64,000 nucleotides of DNA from a bacterium. GTDB taxonomy: Bacteria > Myxococcota_A > UBA9160 > UBA4427. This document shows positions 44,393-53,477 of the stretch, piece by piece (the stretch's first letter is position 1; each line of letters starts with the position of its first letter). Under the pieces are notes generated by a model, which was not told the origin of the DNA, searched no databases, and was given only the letters and a program-made list of their open reading frames with translations. The position numbers and the translations under genes are program-made. The DNA lies in NCBI GenBank assembly GCA_024742285.1, contig JANSYR010000001.1, positions 62,001-126,000 on the forward strand, given 5' to 3'.

Positions 44393-47300
44393 CGCTCCCC
44401 GAGTTCAGCGTCCGCCAGACGGTCTTCGTCAACGTCCTGTTCTTCGTCTGCATGATCGGCGGCTGGAACGCACTCCAGCTGACCGAGGTCGAGTACTTCC
44501 ACGACGTGGTGCTCAACCAGGTCGTCGTCACGACCCAGTGGACCGGCGCCTCGGCGGACGAAGTGGAACGCCTCGTGACGGCGAAGCTCGAGGAAGAGCT
44601 GATCACGATCGGCGACGTCGAGGAGATGCGCTCGGCGTCCCAGTCGAACATCTCGATGATCAGCCTCGACATCGACGAGACCCTCGAGACCGTCGACTAC
44701 GAATCCGCCGTCAACGACATCCGCGGCGCGATCGACCAGGCGGAAGACCTGCCCCTCGACGCGGAGGAACCCAGCCTCCGGGAGATCATCTCCGCCGAGG
44801 TCTCGGACGTCGTCTTCATCGTCGTGAGCGACACGGGCGACGTCGGCGAGCTCGCCCTCCGCGACATCGCGCAGGAAGTCGAGTCCCGGGTCCGCGAGAT
44901 CCCCGGCGTCTCGAAGGTCGACATCCGCGGATTCCAGGAGCGGGAGGTCCGCGTCTTCGTCGACCGGGCCCGCGCCAACCTCCACGGGCTCACGATCGCC
45001 GACATCGCGGAGCGCGTCCGGCGCCAGAACCAGAACCTCCCAGCGGGCACGCTCCAGGACGAGTTCGGCGAGGCGACGGTCCGGGCGACGGGTGATTACC
45101 GATCCGTCGACGAGATCCTCGACACCGTCGTCCTCGAGGAGCCGGACGGGACCCTCGTCCGCGTCCGCGACGTCGGGCGCGTCGAGCGCGGCCTCGAGAA
45201 GGCGACCTTCGTCACGCGCTACCTCGGCCGCCCCGCGGTCGTCATCTCCGTCGCCAAGAAGGACAAGACCGACGTCCGCCACCTCGTCGGGCGCGTCGAC
45301 GCCTTCCTCGAGGAGTTCGACCCGCTCGTGCCGGATGGGATCGAGGTCAACACGACCATCGACAGCTCCGACTTCGTGACGCCCCGGATCGCCGTGCTGC
45401 TCGAGAACCTGGCGGCGGGCATGTTCCTCGTCGCGGCGCTCCTCTGGTTCACGATCGGGTTCCGGAACGCGATGCTCACGATCATCGCGATCCCCTTCTC
45501 GCTCCTGACGGCGATGATCTTCTTCCCGATCCTGGACATCAGCGTCAACTCGAACACGCTGATCGGAATGCTCCTGGTCTCGGGCATGCTCGTCGACGAC
45601 GCGATCATCGTCCTCGAGAACATCTACCGGAAGATCGAAGAGGGCATGGAGCTGAAGCAGGCGGTCCTCGTCGGCTCGAACGAAGTCCTCTGGCCCGTCG
45701 CGACGGCGGTCACGACGACGATCGCCGCCTTCGCCCCGCTCCTCCTCGTCGGCGGAACGGCCGGCAAGTTCGTCTCGGTCATGCCGAAGTGCGTGGTCGT
45801 CTGCCTGGTCGCCTCGCTCTTCGAGTGCCTCCTGATCCTGCCGGCCCACTATCTGGACTTCGGATCGCGCCAGAGCGCCCGGGCCAAGGCGGCCGCCGCC
45901 GGCCCCCGCACGCGCAGCGGCCTCGCCGGGACCTTGCTGGACTTCTTCGGGAAGGGTCGGATCGGCATGGAGAAGGGATTCGGCGCGCTCCGCGCCGGCT
46001 ACCTCGTCCTCCTCGCGCCGGTGATCCGCCACCGCTTCTCGTTCACGGTCCTGTTCATCGCCTTCCTGATGGTGACCGCCGCCGCGAGCACCCGCGTTCG
46101 GTTCGATCTCTTTCCCGGCGAGTTCGCGACCTTCAACATCAGCCTCGAATCGCCGCCGGACTACAGCCTCGAGCAGACCTCCGAAGTCACGCAGGGAATC
46201 GAAGCAGCGCTGCTCGGTCTTCCCGAGGAGGACATCCTCGACTTCAACACGATCGTCGGTCTCGCCGTCGACCTGAACTACGACCGGATCATCGCCCCGA
46301 ACCTGGCCATGACGACCGTCGCCATCCCGCAGACCGAGCGGAACCAGCTCCGACCGCAGGACGTGCTCGAACGCGTCCGCGAGACGATGCGCGCATTCGA
46401 GGCCGACCACCCGGAGGACGTCGTCACGCTCCGCGTCGAGTCTGAGCGATACGGACCGCCCGTCGGCCGCCCGGTCGAGGTCCGCATCCAGAGCGAGGAC
46501 TTCGCGGTCAACAAGAAGATCGCCGAGGAGATCAAGGCCTATCTCGCGACGATTCTCGGAGTCGACGGGATCGACGACAACCTGAAGGAAGGGCCGCGCG
46601 AGATCCGTCTCGAGATCGACGACGAGCGAGCCGCGCAGTTCGGCCTGACCTTCGAAGACCTCGCGCGAGCGCTCCGCGGCGCGAACGACGGCGTCGTCAG
46701 CTCGAGCTTCCGTTCGCCGACCGCCGTCGAGGACGACGACATCCGCGTCCTCCTCGAGCCGGGCCAACGCGACCGGCTGCTCGACCTCCTCGAGATCGAC
46801 GTCCGCGGAAGCGAGGGACAGCTCGTCCGCCTCTCCGACGTGGCGAGGCTCGAGGTCACCCGCGGCTACCTCGCCTACCGGCGCGTGGACGGCAAGCGCG
46901 CGGTCACGGTCTTCGCCGACGTGGACGACGATCTCGCGACGAGCATCTCGGTCAACCGGGATCTGGAGGCACGCTTCGCGGACATCCGCGAGCGCTTCCC
47001 GGCGGTCGATCTGATCTACGGCGGCGAGTACCAGGAGTCGAACGAGTCGATGCGCGAGACCCTCGCGGCCTTCCCGGTCGCGCTGCTCGCCATCTACATG
47101 CTCCTCGCGACCCTCTTCCGGAGCTACACGCAGCCCCTGATCGTGCTGACCTCCGTTCCGCTCGGCTTCGCCGGGATCATCTTCGGTGTGCTGATTCGCG
47201 ACTACAGCATCAGCTTCAACCTGCTCTACGCCGCGGTCGGACTCTCCGGTGTCGTCGTGAACGACTCCCTCGTGCTCGTCGACTTCATCAACCGCGCACG

Positions 47301-47625
47301 ACGCGACGGCATGCCGCTCCTCGAAGCGGTCGCCCAGGCGGGCGCGCAGCGGCTGCGGCCCGTGATCCTGACGACGATGACGACGGTCGTGGCGCTCCTG
47401 CCGATGGCCTTCGGCCTGCAGGGATCCTCCAAGAGCTACGGCCCCTTCGCGGCGGCGATCGCCTTCGGCCTCCTCTTCGCGATGGTCGGGACCCTCTTCG
47501 TGATCCCGCTCAGCTACGCGAGCTTCGCCTCCTTCGAGGAGCGCGCGAAGCGGGCCTTCGGACGAGCGCGGGATCTCGTCGTCAGCGCGCGCCCCGACCC
47601 GACCGGCCCGGGGTTCGGCTCCTGA
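44389..47625 (+). CDS. RND-family efflux pump permease
   Basis: Protein of 1078 residues with two repeats of one helix + large periplasmic loop + five helices, as in AcrB. The proton-relay aspartates are D403/D404 in GMLVDDAII. Helix 10 has VVVNDSLVLVDF. ATGA overlap with the adaptor gene shows coupled translation. Substrate class (drugs, metals or lipids) cannot be told; the DD pair fits the hydrophobic-compound group. Its stop overlaps a CTG that appears to begin the next gene, so a third transporter is probably in the operon. Confidence 0.92.
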   Translation: MTLPEFSVRQTVFVNVLFFVCMIGGWNALQLTEVEYFHDVVLNQVVVTTQWTGASADEVERLVTAKLEEELITIGDVEEMRSASQSNISMISLDIDETLETVDYESAVNDIRGAIDQAEDLPLDAEEPSLREIISAEVSDVVFIVVSDTGDVGELALRDIAQEVESRVREIPGVSKVDIRGFQEREVRVFVDRARANLHGLTIADIAERVRRQNQNLPAGTLQDEFGEATVRATGDYRSVDEILDTVVLEEPDGTLVRVRDVGRVERGLEKATFVTRYLGRPAVVISVAKKDKTDVRHLVGRVDAFLEEFDPLVPDGIEVNTTIDSSDFVTPRIAVLLENLAAGMFLVAALLWFTIGFRNAMLTIIAIPFSLLTAMIFFPILDISVNSNTLIGMLLVSGMLVDDAIIVLENIYRKIEEGMELKQAVLVGSNEVLWPVATAVTTTIAAFAPLLLVGGTAGKFVSVMPKCVVVCLVASLFECLLILPAHYLDFGSRQSARAKAAAAGPRTRSGLAGTLLDFFGKGRIGMEKGFGALRAGYLVLLAPVIRHRFSFTVLFIAFLMVTAAASTRVRFDLFPGEFATFNISLESPPDYSLEQTSEVTQGIEAALLGLPEEDILDFNTIVGLAVDLNYDRIIAPNLAMTTVAIPQTERNQLRPQDVLERVRETMRAFEADHPEDVVTLRVESERYGPPVGRPVEVRIQSEDFAVNKKIAEEIKAYLATILGVDGIDDNLKEGPREIRLEIDDERAAQFGLTFEDLARALRGANDGVVSSSFRSPTAVEDDDIRVLLEPGQRDRLLDLLEIDVRGSEGQLVRLSDVARLEVTRGYLAYRRVDGKRAVTVFADVDDDLATSISVNRDLEARFADIRERFPAVDLIYGGEYQESNESMRETLAAFPVALLAIYMLLATLFRSYTQPLIVLTSVPLGFAGIIFGVLIRDYSISFNLLYAAVGLSGVVVNDSLVLVDFINRARRDGMPLLEAVAQAGAQRLRPVILTTMTTVVALLPMAFGLQGSSKSYGPFAAAIAFGLLFAMVGTLFVIPLSYASFASFEERAKRAFGRARDLVVSARPDPTGPGFGS

Positions 47626-49310
47626 CGGGCCTCGATCTAGCGATCGTCGTCCTCTTCCTCGTCATCGCCCTCGGCTGGGGCGCCTGGCACGCCCGACGCG
47701 CTGGACGCTCGACGGAGGCCTTCTTCGCGGCCGACCGGACCCTCCCCTGGTGGCTCGCAGGGACGTCGATCGTCGCGACGACCTTCGCCGCCGACACCCC
47801 GCTCGCGATCGCGGGCCTCGTCGCGACCGGCGGAGTCGCGGGCAACTGGTTCTGGTGGGCGGACGTCCTCCCCGCGGTGATGGGGACCTTTCTCGTGAGC
47901 CACCTGTGGAAGCGAAGCGGCGTGCTGACCGACAACGAGCTGATCGAGCTCCGCTACGGCGGTCGCCCCGCCGCCGGCCTCCGTCTGTTCCGGGCGATCT
48001 ACTTCGGCGTGCTCCGCAACGCGATCGTGATGGGCTGGGTCAACCTGGCGATGGTCAAGGTCCTCACCCTCGCGCTCGGCCTCGACGAGACCGAGAGCCT
48101 CTGGCTCCTCTTCGGGCTCTTCCTCGTCACCGTCGCCTACACCCTGCTCGCGGGGCTGATCGGCGTCGTCTTCACCGACTTCCTCCAGTTCGGCCTCGCC
48201 CTCGCCGGCTCGATCCTCCTGGCCGTGATGGCGGTGGGCGATCGCGGCGGGCTCGGCGCGCTCCTCGAAGCGCTCGGCGATCGGCGCGATCTGCTCGCAG
48301 TCGTCCCCGCTCCGGCCGACCGCGAGGCGTTCTGGGCGTTCCTCGCCTTCGTGGCGATCAAGAGCTGGTCGAGCGGCAATACCGAAGGCAACGGCTACAT
48401 CGCCCAGCGCATCCTCGCGACCCGCAGCGAGCGCGACGCCCGGCTCGCCTCGCTCTGGTACGGCATCGCGCACTTCGCGATCCGTCCATGGCCCTGGATC
48501 GTCATCGGACTCGTCGCCGTCGTGCAGTACCCGGACCTGGCGGATCCCGAGGCGGGCTACGTGAAGGTCATGCTCGACACCCTGCCCGCCGGACTCCTCG
48601 GACTCCTCATGGCGGCGATGTTCGCGGCCTTCATGTCGACGATCGACACCCAGCTGAACTGGGGCGCCTCCTACCTGACCCACGATCTCTATGCGCGATT
48701 CCTCGACCCCGACGCCGACGAGGCCCGGCTCGTCCGGGTCGCCCGCGCGAGCGTCGTCCTCCTCGCCGCGATCGGGGCCCTCGCGACCCTCGGCATGGAC
48801 TCCGTCGCCGACGCGTGGAAGCTGCTCGCGACGATCACCGCCGGAACCGGCCTGATCCTCCTGCTGCGCTGGCTCTGGTGGCGGATCAACGCCTGGAGCG
48901 AGATCGCCGTCATGAGCGCGAGCCTCGTTTTCGCGAACGTCGTCGACGCCTTCACCGAGATCGCCTTCCCCTTCTCCCTCGTCGTCGTCGTCGCGCTCAC
49001 GCTTCCGGTGACCTTCGTCGTGACCTTCGCGACGCCACCGGAGGACGAAGCGGTGCTCGCGCGCTTCTACGAACGTGTCCGGCCGGCCGGCGCCTGGGAC
49101 CCCGTCGCCCGGAAGCTCGGTCTGCCGGCGAAGCCGCTCGGCTGGGGCCCCTGGATCGACGTGGCCGCGGCGACCGCAGGGATCTATGCGGCGATCGTCG
49201 CGGCGGGCGCAGTCCTCGTCGGGGACGCGGCGCGGGCCGGTGTCGCCCTCCTCGCGACCGTGCTCCTGCTCGGATTCGCCGTTCGGCGGGCCGAGGCGAC
49301 GCCGAACTGA
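47622..49310 (+). CDS. Sodium:solute symporter (SSS family), probable CTG start
   Basis: Membrane protein of about 562 residues with 13 helices. LDLAIVVLFLVIALGWG is the conserved first helix and FAADTPLAIAGLV the sodium-site helix. The only ATG/GTG starts in frame (around 47874) would delete these two helices. Upstream in frame there is no ATG, GTG or TTG, but CTG at 47622 overlaps the RND stop as CTGA, like an ATGA coupling, and gives the expected N-terminus. Sugars, amino acids or organic acids are typical substrates. A sequencing error in the start codon is the alternative. Confidence 0.8.
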   Translation: MTGLDLAIVVLFLVIALGWGAWHARRAGRSTEAFFAADRTLPWWLAGTSIVATTFAADTPLAIAGLVATGGVAGNWFWWADVLPAVMGTFLVSHLWKRSGVLTDNELIELRYGGRPAAGLRLFRAIYFGVLRNAIVMGWVNLAMVKVLTLALGLDETESLWLLFGLFLVTVAYTLLAGLIGVVFTDFLQFGLALAGSILLAVMAVGDRGGLGALLEALGDRRDLLAVVPAPADREAFWAFLAFVAIKSWSSGNTEGNGYIAQRILATRSERDARLASLWYGIAHFAIRPWPWIVIGLVAVVQYPDLADPEAGYVKVMLDTLPAGLLGLLMAAMFAAFMSTIDTQLNWGASYLTHDLYARFLDPDADEARLVRVARASVVLLAAIGALATLGMDSVADAWKLLATITAGTGLILLLRWLWWRINAWSEIAVMSASLVFANVVDAFTEIAFPFSLVVVVALTLPVTFVVTFATPPEDEAVLARFYERVRPAGAWDPVARKLGLPAKPLGWGPWIDVAAATAGIYAAIVAAGAVLVGDAARAGVALLATVLLLGFAVRRAEATPN

Positions 49311-49408
49311 GCGTCTCTCGCTCGGCCCCGCGCGGGCGGTTTCGATCCGGGCGCGTCGCCGACGGAGCCGCGCGATGCCGACCCTCGGCGACGTCGCGCG
49401 CGGCAACC

Positions 49409-49513
49409 GTGACGAGTCCCGGGGACCGCGGCGCGTTGGCGGACCGAAACGGCATCGCCGAGTACCTCCCCCGGTTCGACGACGAGGGCAACGCGATCGT
49501 CCCGATCGAGTAG
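49409..49513 (+). other. Possible very small gene or remnant (34 codons)
   Basis: From GTG at 49409 the frame gives 34 residues; TTG at 49437 gives 25. The part RNGIAEYLPRFDDEGNAIVP reads like real protein rather than a GC-rich shadow, and ends just before the convergent flavoenzyme gene. No ribosome site and no recognised family. It may be the surviving tail of a lost gene. Confidence 0.25.
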
Positions 49514-49519
49514 GCCGCG

Positions 49520-51529
49520 CTAGAGCGAGAGCACGACCTCGGCGGCGCTCTCCATCGCGCCTTCCACGAAGCGCAGCTCCTTCGCGTCGCCGATCATCCG
49601 GCCGACCACACCGAGGGGACGGAGCGCCGCCGCGAGGGTCGAGCCGGCCCGTGCGCCGCTCGCGACGAGGACGAGGTCGGCGGGGCTGACGCGCGCGGTG
49701 CCGCCCTGCGCCGTCCAGCGAAGCCCATCGGCGTCGATCCCCTCGACCCGCGCGCCTCCGTGGAGCACGACCCCCTCCTCGCGTGCGTCGTGCACGAAGC
49801 GCCAGCGCCCGACGAGTCCCATCGCCGAGGCGAAGACCTCCGTCGCTTCGATCACCTCGACCGACGCCCCGCGCCTCCGGGCCACGCGTGCCAGGGCGAG
49901 TCCCGCGCGATCGCCGCCCACGACCACGAAGTGTCGACCGGTCTCCTCGCCCTCTTCCGCGAGCCAGTCCCCGAGGTCGTCGATGCCCACCACGCGCGGA
50001 TCCACGCCGCCCCAGTCCGGCCGCGGCCACGTCGCCCCCGTCGCGAGGATCACCTCGTCGAAGCCGGCGTCGGCGATCTCGCTCGCTTCGACCCGCTCGC
50101 CGAGCCGCAGGTCGATCTCCCGGCGCGTCATCTCGCCCTCGAGCCACTCGAGCAGCGCCGCGTTCGACTCCGCGGTCTTCGCCGCGAGCGCGAAGCGACC
50201 GCCGAGGTGGTCGGCGGCCTCGACCAGACGGACCTCGTGGCCTCGCAGGGAAGCGAGGCGGGCCGCCTCCATTCCGGCGGGTCCACCGCCGACGACCAGC
50301 ACGCGCTTCGCGACCGCCGCCGGCTCGAGTCGGCGGGTGGATTCGAATCCCGTCATCGCGTTCACCGCGCACCGCACGTGCGAGCGCACGAAGATCTGGC
50401 TGATGCAGCGGTAGTGGTACATGCACGGTCGGACCGTCTCCGGCGCCCCCGCCGCCAGCTTGTTCGGCAGCTCCGGATCCGCGAGCAGCTTGCGTCCCAT
50501 CGCGACGAAGTCGGCCTGCCCATCGGCGAGGATGCGCTCCGCCTCGTCGGGCGCGATCTTGCCGACGGTGATGATCGGCATACCGACCCGCTTCTTGACG
50601 GCCGCGCCGAGCGAGACGAAGCGCCCCGGAAGATCGGTTGCGTGGGCCTCGGTGTATCCGATGGCCCGCGCCGGATCTGCGTAGAGACTGACGTGGGCGG
50701 CGTCGGCGCCCGCTGCCTCGGCGAGCTCGGCGACGCGACAGGCGTCTTCGAGGGTCTCGCCCTCGACGAAGACCTCGCCGCCGTTGATCCGGATCCACAC
50801 GGGATAGTCGCGGCCGACCCGCGCCCGGATCGCTTCCAGGATCTCGACGAGGAAGCGCGCTCGGTTCTCGACCGGGCCGCCATACTCGTCCTCGCGAAAG
50901 TTCGTGGTCGGCGAGAGGAAGTTGTCGATCAAGTAGCCGTGACCGGCGTGGAGCTCGCAGGCGTCGACGCCGACCTCGCGCGCCCGCACGACCGCCTCAG
51001 CATAGGCGGACACCATCCCGGCGATGTCGTCCCGGGTCATCTCGCGGAATTCGACGCGGCCGCCCTGGACCTGCGCCGGCGTCCCCATGTTCGCGATCTC
51101 GTCGGGGGTGAGCATGCCCATCAACGGATCGGTCTCCGGCGTCTTGCGGAGGAGCGAAGGAACGAGGAGCGGGCGCCCCGCGACGATGTCCTCGACCGCG
51201 TTCTTCCCGTTGTGCACGAGCTGCAGGGCGAGCTTGGCGCCGTGGGCGTGGACGCGGTCGGCCATGCGGCGCCAGCCGTCGAGGAAGGTCGCGTCGCCGA
51301 TCGCGCTCTGGCGCGGGGTGGAGAGGCCGTCCGGTGCGGTGACTCCGACCGACCCGACCAGCAGGAGCGCCGCACCTCCGCGTGCCCGCGCCTCGAAATA
51401 GTCGATCTGCTGATCGGTCACGTAGCCGCCGTCGGTCGCCTGGTTGTCCCCCATCGGGCACATCAGGATCCGGTTGCGGAGCTCGAGGGAGCCGATCCGA
51501 CCGGGAGCCAGGAGATGCGGGTGGGCCAT
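49520..51529 (-). CDS. Old yellow enzyme-FAD fusion oxidoreductase (2,4-dienoyl-CoA reductase type)
   Basis: Protein of 669 residues: FMN barrel (1-365), an Fe-S motif, then an FAD/NAD(P)H domain (VVGGGPAGMEAARL near 408). CELHAGHGYLIDNFLSP at 191-207 is the barrel active site. The Fe-S motif is C369-x2-H372-x2-C375-x11-C387: the spacing of trimethylamine dehydrogenase, but His in place of the second Cys. Related enzymes reduce dienoyl-CoAs, bile acids or other enones, or oxidise amines. It is upstream of nothing on its strand but the small remnant; the cupin gene precedes it by 34 bases. Confidence 0.9.
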   Translation of the reverse strand: MAHPHLLAPGRIGSLELRNRILMCPMGDNQATDGGYVTDQQIDYFEARARGGAALLLVGSVGVTAPDGLSTPRQSAIGDATFLDGWRRMADRVHAHGAKLALQLVHNGKNAVEDIVAGRPLLVPSLLRKTPETDPLMGMLTPDEIANMGTPAQVQGGRVEFREMTRDDIAGMVSAYAEAVVRAREVGVDACELHAGHGYLIDNFLSPTTNFREDEYGGPVENRARFLVEILEAIRARVGRDYPVWIRINGGEVFVEGETLEDACRVAELAEAAGADAAHVSLYADPARAIGYTEAHATDLPGRFVSLGAAVKKRVGMPIITVGKIAPDEAERILADGQADFVAMGRKLLADPELPNKLAAGAPETVRPCMYHYRCISQIFVRSHVRCAVNAMTGFESTRRLEPAAVAKRVLVVGGGPAGMEAARLASLRGHEVRLVEAADHLGGRFALAAKTAESNAALLEWLEGEMTRREIDLRLGERVEASEIADAGFDEVILATGATWPRPDWGGVDPRVVGIDDLGDWLAEEGEETGRHFVVVGGDRAGLALARVARRRGASVEVIEATEVFASAMGLVGRWRFVHDAREEGVVLHGGARVEGIDADGLRWTAQGGTARVSPADLVLVASGARAGSTLAAALRPLGVVGRMIGDAKELRFVEGAMESAAEVVLSL

Positions 51530-51563
51530 CGACGAGGTCTCCTTCGCGCGGGGTCGCGCGCTG

Positions 51564-51920
51564 CTAGGTGTCGGACGTCCCCACCTGCTTGAACTCCACG
51601 AGAATCGCGCGATACGGACGGTCTCCGGTATTGCGCGCGTCCTCGTAAGAACCCGCTTCCAGGACGCCCGCCGTGCGGTCCTCGAGCTCGACGGAGAGCG
51701 GATCGCTTCCGTGGATCATCGGAAAGCCCTCGACCGGCATCACGTCGAGGGGTGCGCCTTCGACCGTCACCAGCGCGTAGGGCAAGGCGTGATGGTGCGG
51801 CCCCGTCGTCTGACCGGGCTCGATCAGCTGGTCCCAGATCCGGACGCGCTCGTCCTCGTAGAGGACCTTCGTCGCGATCGGGCCGAGCGTCGCTTCCGCA
51901 GGTTCGGATCCATCCGCCAT
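51564..51920 (-). CDS. Small cupin-domain protein
   Basis: Protein of 118 residues. RIWDQLIEPGQTTGPHHHAL gives the first cupin motif with three histidines that could bind a metal; the second motif is weak (AGSYEDARNTGDRPYRAIL). Single-domain cupins of this size serve as sensors or accessory enzymes; nothing more specific can be said. It is probably cotranscribed with the flavoenzyme gene downstream. The ATG at 51920 was chosen because the cupin fold begins soon after; the ribosome site is poor. Confidence 0.75.
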   Translation of the reverse strand: MADGSEPAEATLGPIATKVLYEDERVRIWDQLIEPGQTTGPHHHALPYALVTVEGAPLDVMPVEGFPMIHGSDPLSVELEDRTAGVLEAGSYEDARNTGDRPYRAILVEFKQVGTSDT

Positions 51921-52192
51921 GGTCCGATCGATCCTATCACAGCACTTCGGAGGTGGACCGACGATTGCGCCCTCCCGCGGATCGCGCGACTTCATCGTCC
52001 GGCGGGGCCGAAACCGTGAACGGTCGGTCTCGTTGACCGAACGGATCGTGAATGACAGCACTCGTTTCGGCGTGTCCCGACCGAGCCGACGAGACAGGTG
52101 CATTCTTCGGTCCACCTCGCAGGAGTTTCGGGGTGGAGGTCGCCCCCGTTCGTTCGGCTAACGTGGAAAGCCCGCTTCCAGGGAGGCCGCCC

Positions 52193-53458
52193 ATGTCCCC
52201 GCTCGACCACAACGCCATCGTCTATCAGCCGAAGCCCCGCCCGGACTGGGCCCGTGAGTTCATCGACATCGGCCACCGCATCGACGCCCGCAGCGTCGTC
52301 CCCCTCGACGAAGCCTCCCTGCTCCGGGCCGCCTGCGAGAACACCGGCCTCGAGGATTTCGGCGACGACGATTGGGTCGAGCCCTTCCGGCTGCTCCTCT
52401 CGGATCTCGAGGAGACCGCGAACCTCCACTTCTTCGGTCGCGTGATGACGCGATCGGATCTCCTGATCCACCTCGAAGGACGGCTCCGGGTGGTCGACTG
52501 GCTGAAGCGACATCCGGAGGTCGAGCAGGAGGTGATCGAAGCCCCGGTCTTCATCGTGGGCCTCCCCCGCTCCGGAACCACGATCATGCAGGAGATCCTC
52601 GGTGCGGATCCGAACGCGCGCGCCGTCCGGATGTGGGAAGCGAAGTTTCCCGTCCCGCCGCCGGCTCCGAACGATCCCCCTCCCGATCCGCGAATCGCGC
52701 AGGCCCAGGACGTGGTCGGCCTGCAGGACCGGATCACGCCGGAGTGGGCGACGATGCACAAGGTGGGCGCCGAGCTGCCCGTCGAGTGCATCGAGTGGAC
52801 CTACTCGTCCTTCGTGTCCTACGCGTTCTCGGCCTCGTTCTACGTCCCGAACTACACGAAGTACGTGGCGAGCAACGACCACCGCTCCGCCTTCGCCTGG
52901 CACAAGAAGATCCTGCAGCTCCTGCAGTCCACCGGCCGGCCCGGGCACTGGCTCCTCAAGGGCCCGACGCACCTCCCGGTTCTGCCCGCCCTCTTCGAGG
53001 CCTATCCCGACGCGAAGCTCGCGCTCATGCTGCGCGACCCGGTGAAGTCCGCCGCGTCGGTCGTCGACGTGTCCGGCGTGCTCTACTACATGCGGAGTGA
53101 CGACACTTCCCTCGGCAAGGGCTTCGGCAAGTCGATCGACGGCAAGGAGACCTACCAGACCCTCCAGGACATGATCGAGTGGATGGAGGACGGCACGATC
53201 CCGAAGGACCGGGTCTTCCCGATCGACTACCTCGCGTTCTTCGCCGACCCGGACGCTGCGCTCGAGAAGCTCTACGGCGAGCTCGCGCTCCCGCTGCCGC
53301 CGGAATCGAAGCGGGCGATGGTCGACTACGTGGCGAACAAGCCCAAGGACAAGTTCGGCAAGCACGACTACGAGATGGGCGATCCCGAGACGATCGCCGC
53401 GGCCCGCGCGGCGTTCCGACCCTTCCAGGAATACTTCGGCGTCGCGAGCGAGGTCTAG
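52193..53458 (+). CDS. Sulfotransferase family protein
   Basis: Protein of 421 residues. The PAPS-binding loop FIVGLPRSGTT is at 120-130, and LLKGPTHLPVLPAL and LMLRDPVKSAASV (3'-phosphate arginine and serine) follow, as in the bacterial sulfotransferase_3 group. These enzymes transfer sulfate to lipids, sterols or small alcohols; the acceptor is unknown. The start follows GGGAGG. Its end faces the SulP transporter gene, 19 bases away; SulP here is probably for bicarbonate (next to carbonic anhydrase), so a sulfate-supply link should not be assumed. Confidence 0.88.
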   Translation: MSPLDHNAIVYQPKPRPDWAREFIDIGHRIDARSVVPLDEASLLRAACENTGLEDFGDDDWVEPFRLLLSDLEETANLHFFGRVMTRSDLLIHLEGRLRVVDWLKRHPEVEQEVIEAPVFIVGLPRSGTTIMQEILGADPNARAVRMWEAKFPVPPPAPNDPPPDPRIAQAQDVVGLQDRITPEWATMHKVGAELPVECIEWTYSSFVSYAFSASFYVPNYTKYVASNDHRSAFAWHKKILQLLQSTGRPGHWLLKGPTHLPVLPALFEAYPDAKLALMLRDPVKSAASVVDVSGVLYYMRSDDTSLGKGFGKSIDGKETYQTLQDMIEWMEDGTIPKDRVFPIDYLAFFADPDAALEKLYGELALPLPPESKRAMVDYVANKPKDKFGKHDYEMGDPETIAAARAAFRPFQEYFGVASEV

Positions 53459-53477
53459 GCGCCGTCGGCAGAGGCGG

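Noticed and set aside
44224-46767. 847-codon minus-strand frame inside the RND pump
   Set aside because: Antisense to an intact 1078-residue RND permease with all motifs; composition is a shadow.
47637-50798. 1053-codon minus-strand frame across the symporter and flavoenzyme genes
   Set aside because: Arg/Gly/Asp-rich shadow without domains; the real genes on both sides account for the region.
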